Source: Christiangramia sp. | GTDB lineage: Bacteria; Bacteroidota; Bacteroidia; Flavobacteriales; Flavobacteriaceae | Assembly (NCBI RefSeq): GCF_029937855.1 | Contig: NZ_JAPYPC010000016.1 | Location: 1 to 64,000, forward strand | Reading direction: 5' to 3' | DNA length: 64,000 bases | Shown here: in pieces, positions 44,069-52,445 of the stretch | How the letters are laid out: each line of letters opens with the position of its first letter | How positions within the stretch are numbered: the stretch's first letter is position 1 | The notes under the pieces: model-generated | Databases searched by the model: none | What the model was told of the DNA's origin: nothing | What the model saw: the letters and a program-made list of their open reading frames with translations, nothing else | Translations under genes and position numbers: made by a program

Positions 44069-44182
44069 TTATATATCAAGGACCCCAAAAGGGGTAATAC
44101 CGGTGATCGTAATATCAATAATGGGATTGCGGAAAGAGATTCTTCCTAACATAATATTGATATTTTTTAGAAGTTTTTTCAT
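44069..44182 (-). CDS. thrL: threonine operon leader peptide (37 residues)
   Basis: ATG 44182-44180 opens a 38-codon frame ending TAA 44071-44069, before thrA. It starts MKKLLKNINIMLGRISFRNP and continues IIDITITGITPFGVLDI. Ile and Thr are packed together (six Ile/Thr residues in DITITGIT plus the II just before), and these are the amino acids whose supply controls thr operons. This is the design of an attenuation leader, where ribosome stalling at Ile/Thr codons selects an antiterminating fold. Flavobacterial thr leaders of this kind are known to me only in general terms; the identity rests on position and composition. Confidence 0.75.
   Translation of the reverse strand: MKKLLKNINIMLGRISFRNPIIDITITGITPFGVLDI
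44082..44095 (-). terminator. attenuator-like hairpin at the end of the thr leader
   Basis: ACCCC and GGGGT pair around a TTTT loop (minus strand) across the last codons of the leader peptide. A competing fold with the upstream ACCGGT and GGTATTACC segments is possible, as expected for an attenuator. There is no adjacent long U-run, so the terminator itself may be incomplete or Rho-independent activity weak. Confidence 0.45.
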
Positions 44183-44204
44183 GGTTTTTCCTCGAAAACT
44201 TAAT

Positions 44205-44234
44205 TAAAGGTATTCAATTAAATCTACGGGCAAA
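44205..44234 (-). promoter_or_regulatory. candidate promoter of the thr operon
   Basis: On the minus strand TTTG (44234-44231) is followed after 18 bp by TACCTTTA (44212-44205), which matches TAnnTTTG at all but the last base. The leader start codon is 22 bp downstream. This is the best-placed Bacteroidetes-type promoter in the window. Confidence 0.55.
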
Positions 44235-44710
44235 ACTTTTTAAAGAAATAAGAGTGAGAATTATGAGATTGATAATTTATCCTTTTAAAAAAAACAATAA
44301 TTTGAATTATCGGATTGATTTTTAATTATTTAAAAATTAAAATCGCAGCAAAAATCACCAAATAGAAATCATCTCAAATCCCTGGGGCCTAACATAAAAT
44401 ATTTTATTTAGGAATTTTATAAGGTGTTGACAGTAAAATCGGTGAAATCAGATAATATTAAATATGTGGTTGGTTCTCCATATGCTAAAAGTCGATCTAT
44501 AAATTGCTAAAGATGGAATTGGTCTTTTAGTCCAATTTTCATAAACATATAAAGTGGCCCTGTAATTCTCTCTTTATTTGTCATTTTTTATCCTGGCTAT
44601 TTTTCTTGGAAAAAAGTTTATTCAAAATTAAACGAGTTGCTTTTAAAAAATGTCATTCTGGGAGTGCTCGCAATGTTAGGTGTTTTATTACTTTTCTGAA
44701 TTTCCAAAAA
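44235..44710. other. intergenic region, no gene seen
   Basis: About 475 bp of A+T-rich DNA between the thr promoter and the 3' end of the DMT exporter gene. No open frame of coding character and no strong hairpin with a T-run were found. Confidence 0.4.
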
Positions 44711-45589
44711 TCAGGAAGTGGAAGTAGCTGAAGGTATCTCCATTTTTTTTCTGTTCAATTTAGAGACATAAAAACTACTAATAATAATTAGACTACCCCC
44801 GGCTAGAATATTCCAACTTAGTTTTTCATCTAAAATAAAATATCCAAGGATAATGGCACTTACTACCTCCAGGTACATCAATGTAGTCGCAGTAGCAGCA
44901 GTTAGTTCTTTAAGGCCGTAAAAAAATAGTTTAAATACCACAATTCCAATAAGCAATCCATACAAAATTCCAATTCCAATTTGGGATAATTCTACATCAG
45001 GCAATACAATTAGAAAAGGAACAAAGACCAGTGCTCCAATTATGTTTTGATAAAAAATCAGCTGATTTTTACTATAATTCGGGGTTTCAGATTTAAATAG
45101 AATTACGGTGACCGCGTAGCCTATAGAAGCCCCGATGGCCGATAACATTCCGATAAAATCGTTGGAGGCAAAACTAAATGGTTTTCCGGCGTAGGTTATT
45201 ACAATACCTATAAATGCCAGGATTAAAAACCAGGTTTGGGCTTTTTGCAATTTCTGCCCGTAGAACAAGTATTCTATAGCTGTCACAAATAAAGGATAGG
45301 TATAAAAGAGTACCACCGCATTTCCTATAGAAGTATATATAAAGGCCAGGAGATACAAATACATTCTAATAGCATTGATAAAAGAAGCCAAAAACATTTT
45401 TCTTGTATTTCCCTTAAAATGTAATTCTCTGTCTTTTATTAATATCGGAATTAAAAATAACACGGGGACTGCCGTTCTAAACCAGGCGATACCGCCGGTG
45501 GACATACTGCTCATAGACTTAATTAACAAGCCATTATTGCCAGCAAGTATAGCACATACAACCACGGCATAGATCGGTTTTTTCTCCAT
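44711..45589 (-). CDS. EamA/DMT-family transporter
   Basis: The product is 292 residues with ten predicted membrane helices in two similar halves, the EamA (drug/metabolite transporter) architecture. The first helix carries AILAGNNGLLIKSM, and the second repeat ends LMYLEVVSAIILGYFILDEK, a typical EamA end segment. Members export amino acids and other metabolites. Its position downstream of the threonine region suggests, but does not prove, amino-acid export. It is on the same strand as the J-domain gene upstream (32 bp away). Confidence 0.85.
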   Translation of the reverse strand: MEKKPIYAVVVCAILAGNNGLLIKSMSSMSTGGIAWFRTAVPVLFLIPILIKDRELHFKGNTRKMFLASFINAIRMYLYLLAFIYTSIGNAVVLFYTYPLFVTAIEYLFYGQKLQKAQTWFLILAFIGIVITYAGKPFSFASNDFIGMLSAIGASIGYAVTVILFKSETPNYSKNQLIFYQNIIGALVFVPFLIVLPDVELSQIGIGILYGLLIGIVVFKLFFYGLKELTAATATTLMYLEVVSAIILGYFILDEKLSWNILAGGSLIIISSFYVSKLNRKKMEIPSATSTS

Positions 45590-45621
45590 ATTCCGCCACT
45601 TTTTATTTAAGAATTCACAAT

Positions 45622-46083
45622 TTATACTCTTTGAAACTCTATATCTTTCTTAGATTTCCTATATAGAAAGGAGTTATAAATGTTCCTTTTGGCAAATCGA
45701 TTTTGTTTTGCAGAATTGATTAACCTGATATAAATTGCTTTGTTTACTCCGAAGTATTCGTAAGTCGTTCCGTCTAAAAAAGAGATTTCCAGAACATTCC
45801 CTTTATGCTGAAAGTCATAAATTACACTTTCAGAAATAGTTTTAGTATAGGCCTCTAAATTTTCCGTTTTTGTTTGTGGAGCAATGCTTACTAAAAAATG
45901 ATAGCCATCAATTATTTCTTTGCTTTTAATTTCAGCCTGGATATAGCCTTCTTCTCCTTCCTGAAATTTATCAGGATGCCATCGTTTTACCAGGTTTCTA
46001 TAATTAGTTTTTAATTGTTTAAGATCAATTTCATCTTCCACATTAAACAACTTCTTATATTTATTAATTCGCTTCATTTTCAT
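45622..46083 (-). CDS. J-domain protein fused to a KTSC domain
   Basis: The product is 153 residues. Residues about 5-65 form a J-domain with HPD at 36-38 (KRWHPDKF). Residues about 85-145 match the KTSC domain: LEISFLDGTTYEYFGVNKAI and the downstream RLINSAKQNRFAKRNIYN. J-domains stimulate DnaK-type Hsp70 proteins; KTSC is a small domain found mostly alone or in lysyl-tRNA-synthetase relatives, with unclear function. The combination in a short soluble protein suggests a dedicated co-chaperone. There is an alternative Met two codons in. Confidence 0.75.
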   Translation of the reverse strand: MKMKRINKYKKLFNVEDEIDLKQLKTNYRNLVKRWHPDKFQEGEEGYIQAEIKSKEIIDGYHFLVSIAPQTKTENLEAYTKTISESVIYDFQHKGNVLEISFLDGTTYEYFGVNKAIYIRLINSAKQNRFAKRNIYNSFLYRKSKKDIEFQRV

Positions 46084-46186
46084 TTTTTATAAGCCGCGAA
46101 ATTACTCCTTTTTATCTGATAAAAATTGCTTTCTTTATTCTGAAAATAATTTGATTTTAGAAGATAAATTGATGGATGCTTATATT

Positions 46187-47230
46187 TTAAGATAAGATCC
46201 TTTTTGCAGCGTTCAATCCGCTATAAATGGCGCCTTCTAAATAACCTCCGTATACAGAAGAAGTTTCGGTTCCAGAAAAATAAAGTCTCCCATCAAGAAA
46301 AGTTTTTTCAAAGATTGGATTTCCATATTGCGGACTCATATATTCCGATTTTAAGGATTTCCCCGAGGTGTACTTTTCCTTAGACCAGTCTTTTTCAATA
46401 TAGCTTTTATAATTTCCAGCTTCAGGTCCTAAATGCTTTTCTAGATAGGTTAAAATTCGTTCTTTTCTAGAGGCTTTAGTTTCTTCCCGCAGACCTTCAT
46501 TTACAAAACCCATCAAGCTATATTTATTTTCTAATGCATTACAATGATCATATAATTCTATGACAGGTCCAATTTGCCCAATAATAGTTCCCGATAAGCC
46601 TTTCTTTTTCCAAAATGCTTCAGGATATGAAATTCCCACTTTTATTGCATTGCTCATCCAGGTATGCGTAGTTTGCATTACCTCTATCAAATTATCAGGT
46701 AGCGGTGGCGTGTATTCGATATTCTTAGCAATTTTAGGAGGTACACATATAATTACTTTTTCTGCGTGATAGTTTTGGTCACTTACCTTTACTTCTAAAT
46801 AATGATCCAGCATTTTTATACTGGTTACAGGAGAATCCAGTTCAAGATTAGCCGTCACGGGTTTACTCAAAGCTTTTATTAAAGCTTCACTACTACCACA
46901 AATTCTTTTAGCACCCGGCGCATTAGGATCACTCTCAAATAAATGAGCCGGAGCCATACTGTTGTAAATCAGGACGCTTTTTCCTCGACTATATTGCTTA
47001 AAAGAATCAAGGTTATATTTCTTCAATAAATCATTAGTATAAATATGTTGTTCCTGAAACCAGGTTGCCCCAAGATCTATACCTTCTTTCGTAAAGATCC
47101 TTCCACCTGCTCTATTTCTTGCTTCCAGTATTATAAAATCTTCCTCTCCCTTTTCTAATAAAATATTGGCAGTTGTTAGGCCACTAAGTCCGCCACCTAT
47201 GATAATAAATTTCACTTTTTTAACATTCAT
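46187..47230 (-). CDS. FAD-dependent amine oxidase family protein
   Basis: The product is 347 residues. The dinucleotide fold begins at once (KFIIIGGGLSGLTTANILLE, about 7-26), followed by FIILEARNRAGGRIFT, the amine-oxidase/phytoene-desaturase second motif. Late segments include SGTETSSVYGGYLEGAIYSG, the C-terminal FAD-binding motif. The protein is shorter than monoamine oxidases (about 450), with a reduced substrate domain. It probably oxidises an amine or alkene substrate, but no pathway context is visible. The gene follows the MoxR/VWA pair and is separated from it by a terminator. Confidence 0.8.
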   Translation of the reverse strand: MNVKKVKFIIIGGGLSGLTTANILLEKGEEDFIILEARNRAGGRIFTKEGIDLGATWFQEQHIYTNDLLKKYNLDSFKQYSRGKSVLIYNSMAPAHLFESDPNAPGAKRICGSSEALIKALSKPVTANLELDSPVTSIKMLDHYLEVKVSDQNYHAEKVIICVPPKIAKNIEYTPPLPDNLIEVMQTTHTWMSNAIKVGISYPEAFWKKKGLSGTIIGQIGPVIELYDHCNALENKYSLMGFVNEGLREETKASRKERILTYLEKHLGPEAGNYKSYIEKDWSKEKYTSGKSLKSEYMSPQYGNPIFEKTFLDGRLYFSGTETSSVYGGYLEGAIYSGLNAAKRILS

Positions 47231-47261
47231 CTATATTGGTTCTTCAATTGTGATATAAAGG

Positions 47262-47290
47262 AAAAGCGCAATATATGATATCGCGCTTTT
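47262..47290 (-). terminator. terminator of the VWA-MoxR operon
   Basis: AAAAGCGC (47262-47269) and GCGCTTTT (47283-47290) pair perfectly around 13 bases. A short T-run is provided by the arm itself and following pyrimidines on the minus strand. It lies just downstream of the MoxR gene. Confidence 0.6.
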
Positions 47291-47329
47291 AATCTATTTA
47301 TCCTTATGCCTATACTTTTTTAAGTAGTC

Positions 47330-48793
47330 TTACAATCCGCTGATATAATTTCCGTACAGATCTTTAAATTGTAGTCCTTTGGAAAATCGTTTTTTACTAA
47401 GTTTTTTATGTTCTACTAAAGCCCAAAGCAGGAACTCTTTCATAAAATATCTATCCTCTTCTTTAAGTTCTGGCTGATATTTCTCAATCAGTTTACTCAA
47501 TGGTTCAATAGAATCTAATTTCTCTTTGTATTCAGCATCTGAAAGATCATCTGATAACTCAAAACCGGAGCTTTCAAAAAACCATTCAATAAGATCATCA
47601 TAGGGAGTAGTGGCATCGGGTTTCTGAAGCTTCTCTATTTCGGGAAAATAATCAGGAAAAAGACTTTTTACTGCATCCCCAATTAATTGCTGGGCAACGA
47701 AGGCAGCACCCTCCTGCTCTCCTTCATAGACCAATTCAACTTTACCGGTGATGGAAGGTATTACGCCAAGAAAATCACTAAACCTCAACAAGGTTTTTTC
47801 CTCATTCTTTTTTAGTGCCCGATGTTCTGCAGTACTAAGAAGGTTTTCAAAAGCGGTAATGCTCATCCTCGCACTCACCCCGCTTTTATGATCTATAAAC
47901 TCACTATCCCGCGCTTCAAAACTTATCTGCTCGAGCAGGTCTTTTGCAATTTCAGGAACATGAACAAGTTCCTGCTGCCTTTTATCTAATTGAGCTTCCT
48001 GAGCGGTAATCGTTTTTGCGGTTTGAATATCTTCTGGATAATGGGTTAGGATCTGTGAACCTATCCTATCCTTTAAAGGAGTAACAATGCTACCTCTATT
48101 GGTATAGTCTTCGGGGTTCGCAGTGAAGACAAATTGCATATCCAGCGGCAGCCTTAATTTAAATCCTCTAATCTGGATATCTCCTTCCTGCAATATATTG
48201 AACAGGGCCACCTGTATCCTTGCCTGCAAATCGGGTAATTCGTTAATTACAAAAATACTTCGGTTCGCCCGCGGGATCATTCCAAAATGTATCACCCTGT
48301 CATCAGCATAACTTAATTTAAGATTTGCAGCCTTAATGGGATCTACGTCTCCTATAAGATCTGCCACGGTAACATCTGGAGTCGCTAATTTTTCAAAAAA
48401 CCGTTCTTCTCTATGCATCCAGGATACTGGTGTATTATCTCCTTTTTCGGCAATAAGTTCTTTGGCATACCTACTTATAGGATTTAATGGGTCGTCATTA
48501 ATTTCTGAACCTTTCACAAATGGAATCCACTCATCCAATAGCTTTACCATAAGCCTGGCCAACCTTGTTTTTGCCTGTCCCCTTAGACCGAGTAAGTTAA
48601 TATTATGCCTTGATAGGATGGCTCTTTCCAATTCAGGAATTACAGTATAATCATATCCGTGGATCCCTTCGAAGGCATTCTCTTTATTTTTTATTTTCTG
48701 CTTTAGATTATCGCGGAGTTCCGTCTTAATACTTTTACTTTCGTATCCTGCTTTTTTTAAATCTCCAAGATTCTTTATTTTATCTTTATCCAT
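47330..48793 (-). CDS. MoxR/ChlI-type AAA+ ATPase
   Basis: The product is 487 residues from Met 48793; the frame continues 18 codons upstream to 48847 but that would overlap the VWA gene by 44 bp. Walker A-like GLRGQAKT (69-76) precedes a Walker B-type segment in SIFVINELPDL (about 190-200), with an IQEGDIQIRGF-like loop and FTANPEDYTNRGSIVTPLKDR (sensor/ChlI-like). Such ATPases work with a von Willebrand factor A partner as metal-chelatase-like or chaperone machines. The VWA gene is directly upstream (10 bp), supporting the pairing. The client protein is unknown. Confidence 0.85.
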   Translation of the reverse strand: MDKDKIKNLGDLKKAGYESKSIKTELRDNLKQKIKNKENAFEGIHGYDYTVIPELERAILSRHNINLLGLRGQAKTRLARLMVKLLDEWIPFVKGSEINDDPLNPISRYAKELIAEKGDNTPVSWMHREERFFEKLATPDVTVADLIGDVDPIKAANLKLSYADDRVIHFGMIPRANRSIFVINELPDLQARIQVALFNILQEGDIQIRGFKLRLPLDMQFVFTANPEDYTNRGSIVTPLKDRIGSQILTHYPEDIQTAKTITAQEAQLDKRQQELVHVPEIAKDLLEQISFEARDSEFIDHKSGVSARMSITAFENLLSTAEHRALKKNEEKTLLRFSDFLGVIPSITGKVELVYEGEQEGAAFVAQQLIGDAVKSLFPDYFPEIEKLQKPDATTPYDDLIEWFFESSGFELSDDLSDAEYKEKLDSIEPLSKLIEKYQPELKEEDRYFMKEFLLWALVEHKKLSKKRFSKGLQFKDLYGNYISGL

Positions 48794-48803
48794 ATACTTT
48801 TTC

Positions 48804-49934
48804 TTAGCCTCTAATTCTTTTTTTTCTGTTAATCTCATAATCCTCAAAAATCATTTCTCCCAGACCTTTTAAGCCTGTATAAAAAGCTTTACCCTGATTT
48901 GCCGCGGTAAATTCCTGTACGAACCTTGTAAGATAGGGATCCTGGGCAATCATGAAAGTGGTAATGGGTATCCTAAGCTTCCTGGCCTGTCTTGCCATAT
49001 TATAGCATTTATCTACCACATAAGGATCAAGGCCCATACTATTCTTATAATAACTTCCGTCTCTTTCTCTGATACAGCTTGGTTTCCCGTCGGTGATCAT
49101 GAAAATCTGCTTATTTGTATTTCTTTTACGGCGCAGTAAATCCATAGCCAGTTCCAGTCCGGCAACCGTATTGGTATGATAAGGCCCAACTTTTAAGTAG
49201 GGTAATTCCGCTATGGAAATAGGCCATGCATCATTTCCAAAAACGAGGATATCCAGAGTGTCTTTTGGATAACGGGTGGTAATAAGTTCAGAAAGAGCCA
49301 TCGCTACTTTTTTTGCCGGGGTAATCCGGTCTTCACCATACAAAATCATACTGTGGCTTATATCAATCATAAGCACGGTACTCATTTGAGATTTATGGTG
49401 GGTTTCTTCTACCACAAGATCGTCTTCAGACATGGAAAATTCTCCTATCCCATGGCTAATCTGGGCATTTTTTAAACTTTCGGTCATGGAGATCCTGCTT
49501 AAGGAATCTCCAAACTGATACGCTCTAAAATCACCCGTATGTTCATCTCCCGTACCTATCCTATTTGTTCTATGGTTTCCAGCAGAACCTTTTTTCAGCT
49601 TACCAAAAATTTGCTCCAGGGCTTGTTGACGTATCGCCCGCTCGGTTTTGGCCGTGATCATCATCCCTCCACTACCATCCTGATCTATTTCTTCTTTGAT
49701 ATATCCTTTTTTCTTAAGATCTTCTACGAAATCATCCAGGGTATATTTATCATTGGTGAGCTGATACTCTTCGTCTAGTTGTTTAAGCCAATCCAAAGCT
49801 TCGTCCAGATCACCTGAAGTATGGGTAATGATTTCTTTGAAAATATCAAACAATTTTTCAAAAGGAGAAGTTTCCGGCGCATCATATTTATTAAATACGA
49901 AGCCCCTTATTTCCTTATCTCTATTCTTTTTCAT
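48804..49934 (-). CDS. VWA-domain protein, partner of the MoxR ATPase
   Basis: The product is 376 residues from Met 49934 (MKKNRDKEIRGFVFNKY); the open frame extends to 49988. The N-terminal half is helical and charged. Residues about 185-370 form a von Willebrand A fold with the MIDAS Asp191 in LMIDISHSM, TKTAERAIR before it, and FMITDGKPSC. The DxSxS motif is intact, so metal-dependent binding is expected. It heads the operon with the AAA+ ATPase downstream. Together they resemble the MoxR-VWA (CoxE-like) modules. Confidence 0.85.
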   Translation of the reverse strand: MKKNRDKEIRGFVFNKYDAPETSPFEKLFDIFKEIITHTSGDLDEALDWLKQLDEEYQLTNDKYTLDDFVEDLKKKGYIKEEIDQDGSGGMMITAKTERAIRQQALEQIFGKLKKGSAGNHRTNRIGTGDEHTGDFRAYQFGDSLSRISMTESLKNAQISHGIGEFSMSEDDLVVEETHHKSQMSTVLMIDISHSMILYGEDRITPAKKVAMALSELITTRYPKDTLDILVFGNDAWPISIAELPYLKVGPYHTNTVAGLELAMDLLRRKRNTNKQIFMITDGKPSCIRERDGSYYKNSMGLDPYVVDKCYNMARQARKLRIPITTFMIAQDPYLTRFVQEFTAANQGKAFYTGLKGLGEMIFEDYEINRKKRIRG

Positions 49935-50098
49935 ATCCTTAAAATTAATCTTTTTTAAACAGAAATTGAAAACAAGCATTGTAAACACAAACTAAAATTT
50001 TGTTAAGAGAAACTTATCCTCCATAAAAGAAGCTGTTATACTTTTCTTAATTACTTCGCATATTTACTGGGATATAAGAGATTTGAAAAAAAGTCCCA

Positions 50099-50920
50099 AT
50101 GAATAAATTGCTTGTAATATTATTTATTAGTTTATCTACATTTCAACTGAAGGCTCAGGAAAAAAGTTCACCTTATAAAACTGATTTCTGGAAAGATGGT
50201 GCATGGATCGCTGGATCTGTAGGTCTAAATGTAGTTGGAGTGTTTACTATTCAAAATAAACCTGATTTAACCGAAAAAAAATTATCCAATCTTGACGGTG
50301 ATGATCTATGGGGAATTAATCGCGGCGCTGTAGGAAATTTTTCAGAAGAAGCTGATGAATTGAGCTATCTCCCGTTTTATACCTCATTTGCCACTCCTCT
50401 CTTATTTTTATTAGGAGAGGATGAGCGAAGTAATTTCGGGCAAATTTCAGTTATGTTTATAGAAACTATGGCAACCACCGGCGCCTTCTTTACCATCACT
50501 GCAGGAAGTGTGGAAAAAAGCCGCCCATTAGTTTACAACGAAGATTTACCTTTGGAAGAAAGATTGAACTCTGACGCTCAAAGATCATTTTTTGCAGGCC
50601 ATACAGCGGCAACCGCTGCTGCTACTTTTTTTACTGCCAAAGTTTATAATGATTTTAATCCAGAATCTCCTGCAGTTCCCTTTGTTTGGGCTGGAGCCGT
50701 TGCCGTGCCCGCCTACGTAGGCTATTTACGGACTAAAGCTGGAAAACATTTTTTAACAGATAATATAATTGGTTTTGGAATTGGTGCCGCATGTGGTATC
50801 TTAGTTCCAGAAATTCACAAGATCGGGAATGAGAAATTGGATGTTTATCCTACAATGAATACAAATGTGATGGGAACCGGTATAAACTCTAAAGGTATAG
50901 GATTTAACTATACGTTTTAA
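50099..50920 (+). CDS. PAP2-family phosphatase, secreted or membrane
   Basis: The product is 273 residues with a signal peptide (1-20, ending LKAQ). The three phosphatase motifs are present in order: EKSRPLV (KxxxxxxRP-like), RSFFAGHTAATAAA (SGH-like, with Ala for Ser), and YLRTKAGKHFLTD (R-x5-H-x3-D). Family members hydrolyse lipid phosphates such as undecaprenyl diphosphate, PGP, or lipid A phosphates. Five or so membrane helices are possible. It is 15 bp upstream of the EEP gene, so they are probably co-transcribed. Confidence 0.85.
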   Translation: MNKLLVILFISLSTFQLKAQEKSSPYKTDFWKDGAWIAGSVGLNVVGVFTIQNKPDLTEKKLSNLDGDDLWGINRGAVGNFSEEADELSYLPFYTSFATPLLFLLGEDERSNFGQISVMFIETMATTGAFFTITAGSVEKSRPLVYNEDLPLEERLNSDAQRSFFAGHTAATAAATFFTAKVYNDFNPESPAVPFVWAGAVAVPAYVGYLRTKAGKHFLTDNIIGFGIGAACGILVPEIHKIGNEKLDVYPTMNTNVMGTGINSKGIGFNYTF

Positions 50921-50935
50921 AAACGGTTTGTTCCT

Positions 50936-52048
50936 ATGGGAATTGGAGAAATAATACTGCTATTTTTTACCATACTTATGTGCATTCCCACCCTGGCCTC
51001 ATTAACCAGATTTGATCAGTGGTGGATTCGAGGTTTTGATTTTCCCAGGATTCAGATAAGTTTCCTTATCATCTGTGTCATCGTAGTTTCACTTCTCTAT
51101 TACAGCTTTGAAGACATCTGGCAGATCGTGGCATTGGCAACTTTAATATTAAGCCTTCTATATCAATTCAAAAAAATATATCCCTACACCTATATTTCAA
51201 GAAAACAGGTTTTAAAATATAAAGGCAATGATCCCAATGGTAGTATTTCTATATTAGTAAGTAATGTTCTTACCCCAAATAAAAGAAGCGATAAATTAAT
51301 TGCGCTGGTGAATGAAAGACAGCCGGATATTCTATTAACACTGGAAACTGACAAAAGATGGGAAGAAGAACTTTCTGTCCTGGAAAAAGATTATAAGCAT
51401 AACATAAAAATTCCAAAAGATAATCTCTATGGTATGCACCTTTTCTCAAAACTTGAATTAAAGGATGTAAAAGTCAGATACCTGGTTCAGGAAGATATAC
51501 CTTCCATTCATGGTTATGTAGTTCTTAGAAATGGAAGAAAGGTAAGGCTCCACTGTCTTCATCCAATGCCTCCAAGTCCCACAGAAAGTGATACATCCAC
51601 AAATCGTGACGCCGAATTATTAATGGTAGGACGTGATATTGATGTCGAAAAAGATTCGGTGCTCGTAATTGGGGACTTAAACGATGTGGCGTGGTCCAGA
51701 ACTACACGCCTATTTCAGAAATTAAGCGGACTCATGGACCCTAGAATTGGAAGGGGATTTTTTAATACCTTTCATTCTCAATATTTTTTACTGAGATGGC
51801 CCCTGGATCATGTTTTTCATACTAAAGACTTTACCTTAATTGAAATTGCCAGGGAGCGCAATATTGGTTCAGACCATTTCCCTATGTATATCAATCTCAA
51901 TTATGAACCCTCTGCCCAGGCAATTAACGAGGATACAGACCAGGCTGAAAAAGAAGAAAAAGAATGGGCTGAAGAAAAAATTAAAAATGCAGATCCTATC
52001 AGGCAGAAACTAGATTTTAACTTTCCTCAAAATAGGCTGACAACTTAG
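50936..52048 (+). CDS. endonuclease/exonuclease/phosphatase family protein with membrane anchor
   Basis: The product is 370 residues. Two or three N-terminal membrane helices (residues about 2-75) precede an EEP domain: LVSNVLTPNKRSDKLI, then DILLTLETDKRWEEEL, VIGDLNDVAWSR, WPLDHVFHT and GSDHFPMY, which hold the Asn/Asp and the catalytic His of the family. The acidic C-terminal tail (about 330-355) is charged and probably disordered. Many such proteins in Bacteroidetes are membrane-bound phosphodiesterases of unknown substrate. Its 3' end overlaps the convergent response-regulator gene by 32 bp. Confidence 0.82.
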   Translation: MGIGEIILLFFTILMCIPTLASLTRFDQWWIRGFDFPRIQISFLIICVIVVSLLYYSFEDIWQIVALATLILSLLYQFKKIYPYTYISRKQVLKYKGNDPNGSISILVSNVLTPNKRSDKLIALVNERQPDILLTLETDKRWEEELSVLEKDYKHNIKIPKDNLYGMHLFSKLELKDVKVRYLVQEDIPSIHGYVVLRNGRKVRLHCLHPMPPSPTESDTSTNRDAELLMVGRDIDVEKDSVLVIGDLNDVAWSRTTRLFQKLSGLMDPRIGRGFFNTFHSQYFLLRWPLDHVFHTKDFTLIEIARERNIGSDHFPMYINLNYEPSAQAINEDTDQAEKEEKEWAEEKIKNADPIRQKLDFNFPQNRLTT

Positions 52049-52421
52049 AGATCCCTTTCAATTTATTACAGTGTCTTGCTGAAACTGGTTTTTCTATAAA
52101 ATCTACTACATGAGGATCTTCCGCAGCTATTCTTTTATCTTTTCGGTCTATGGACGAAGTGACCATAACCACAAAAAACCGTTCATTGTTACTTACAAAT
52201 TTTAAGTTTTCAAGAAATTCCCAACCATTCATCATAGGCATATTTATATCCAGCATGATCAAATAATCTGTCTCGCTATCTGAATCGTTCTCAAGAAAAT
52301 CCAGGGCTTTCCCCGCATTTTTAAAAACATAAGGATCTGAGTCTAATTCACATTTGGTCACTATCTTTCGCTGAAGAAAAATAACTATTTCGTCGTCATC
52401 TATAATTAAGGTTCGTAACAT
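52017..52421 (-). CDS. single-domain response regulator (receiver only)
   Basis: The product is 134 residues, a stand-alone receiver. The acidic pair is in LIIDDDEIV, phosphoacceptor Asp58 in IMLDINMPMMNGWEF, a Ser/Thr in MVTSS and Lys in FIEKPVS. There is no output domain. The multi-PAS protein encoded 24 bp upstream ends at its phosphoacceptor helix, so this receiver is its most likely partner in a relay. Confidence 0.9.
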   Translation of the reverse strand: MLRTLIIDDDEIVIFLQRKIVTKCELDSDPYVFKNAGKALDFLENDSDSETDYLIMLDINMPMMNGWEFLENLKFVSNNERFFVVMVTSSIDRKDKRIAAEDPHVVDFIEKPVSARHCNKLKGISKLSAYFEES

Positions 52422-52445
52422 ATGTAGGGTTTTTTGGGGTTCAAC

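Noticed and set aside
47330-49934. MoxR-VWA pair considered as a defence/conflict system
   Set aside because: The flanks lack effector, nuclease or toxin genes, and the pair resembles the widespread housekeeping MoxR-CoxE-like module.
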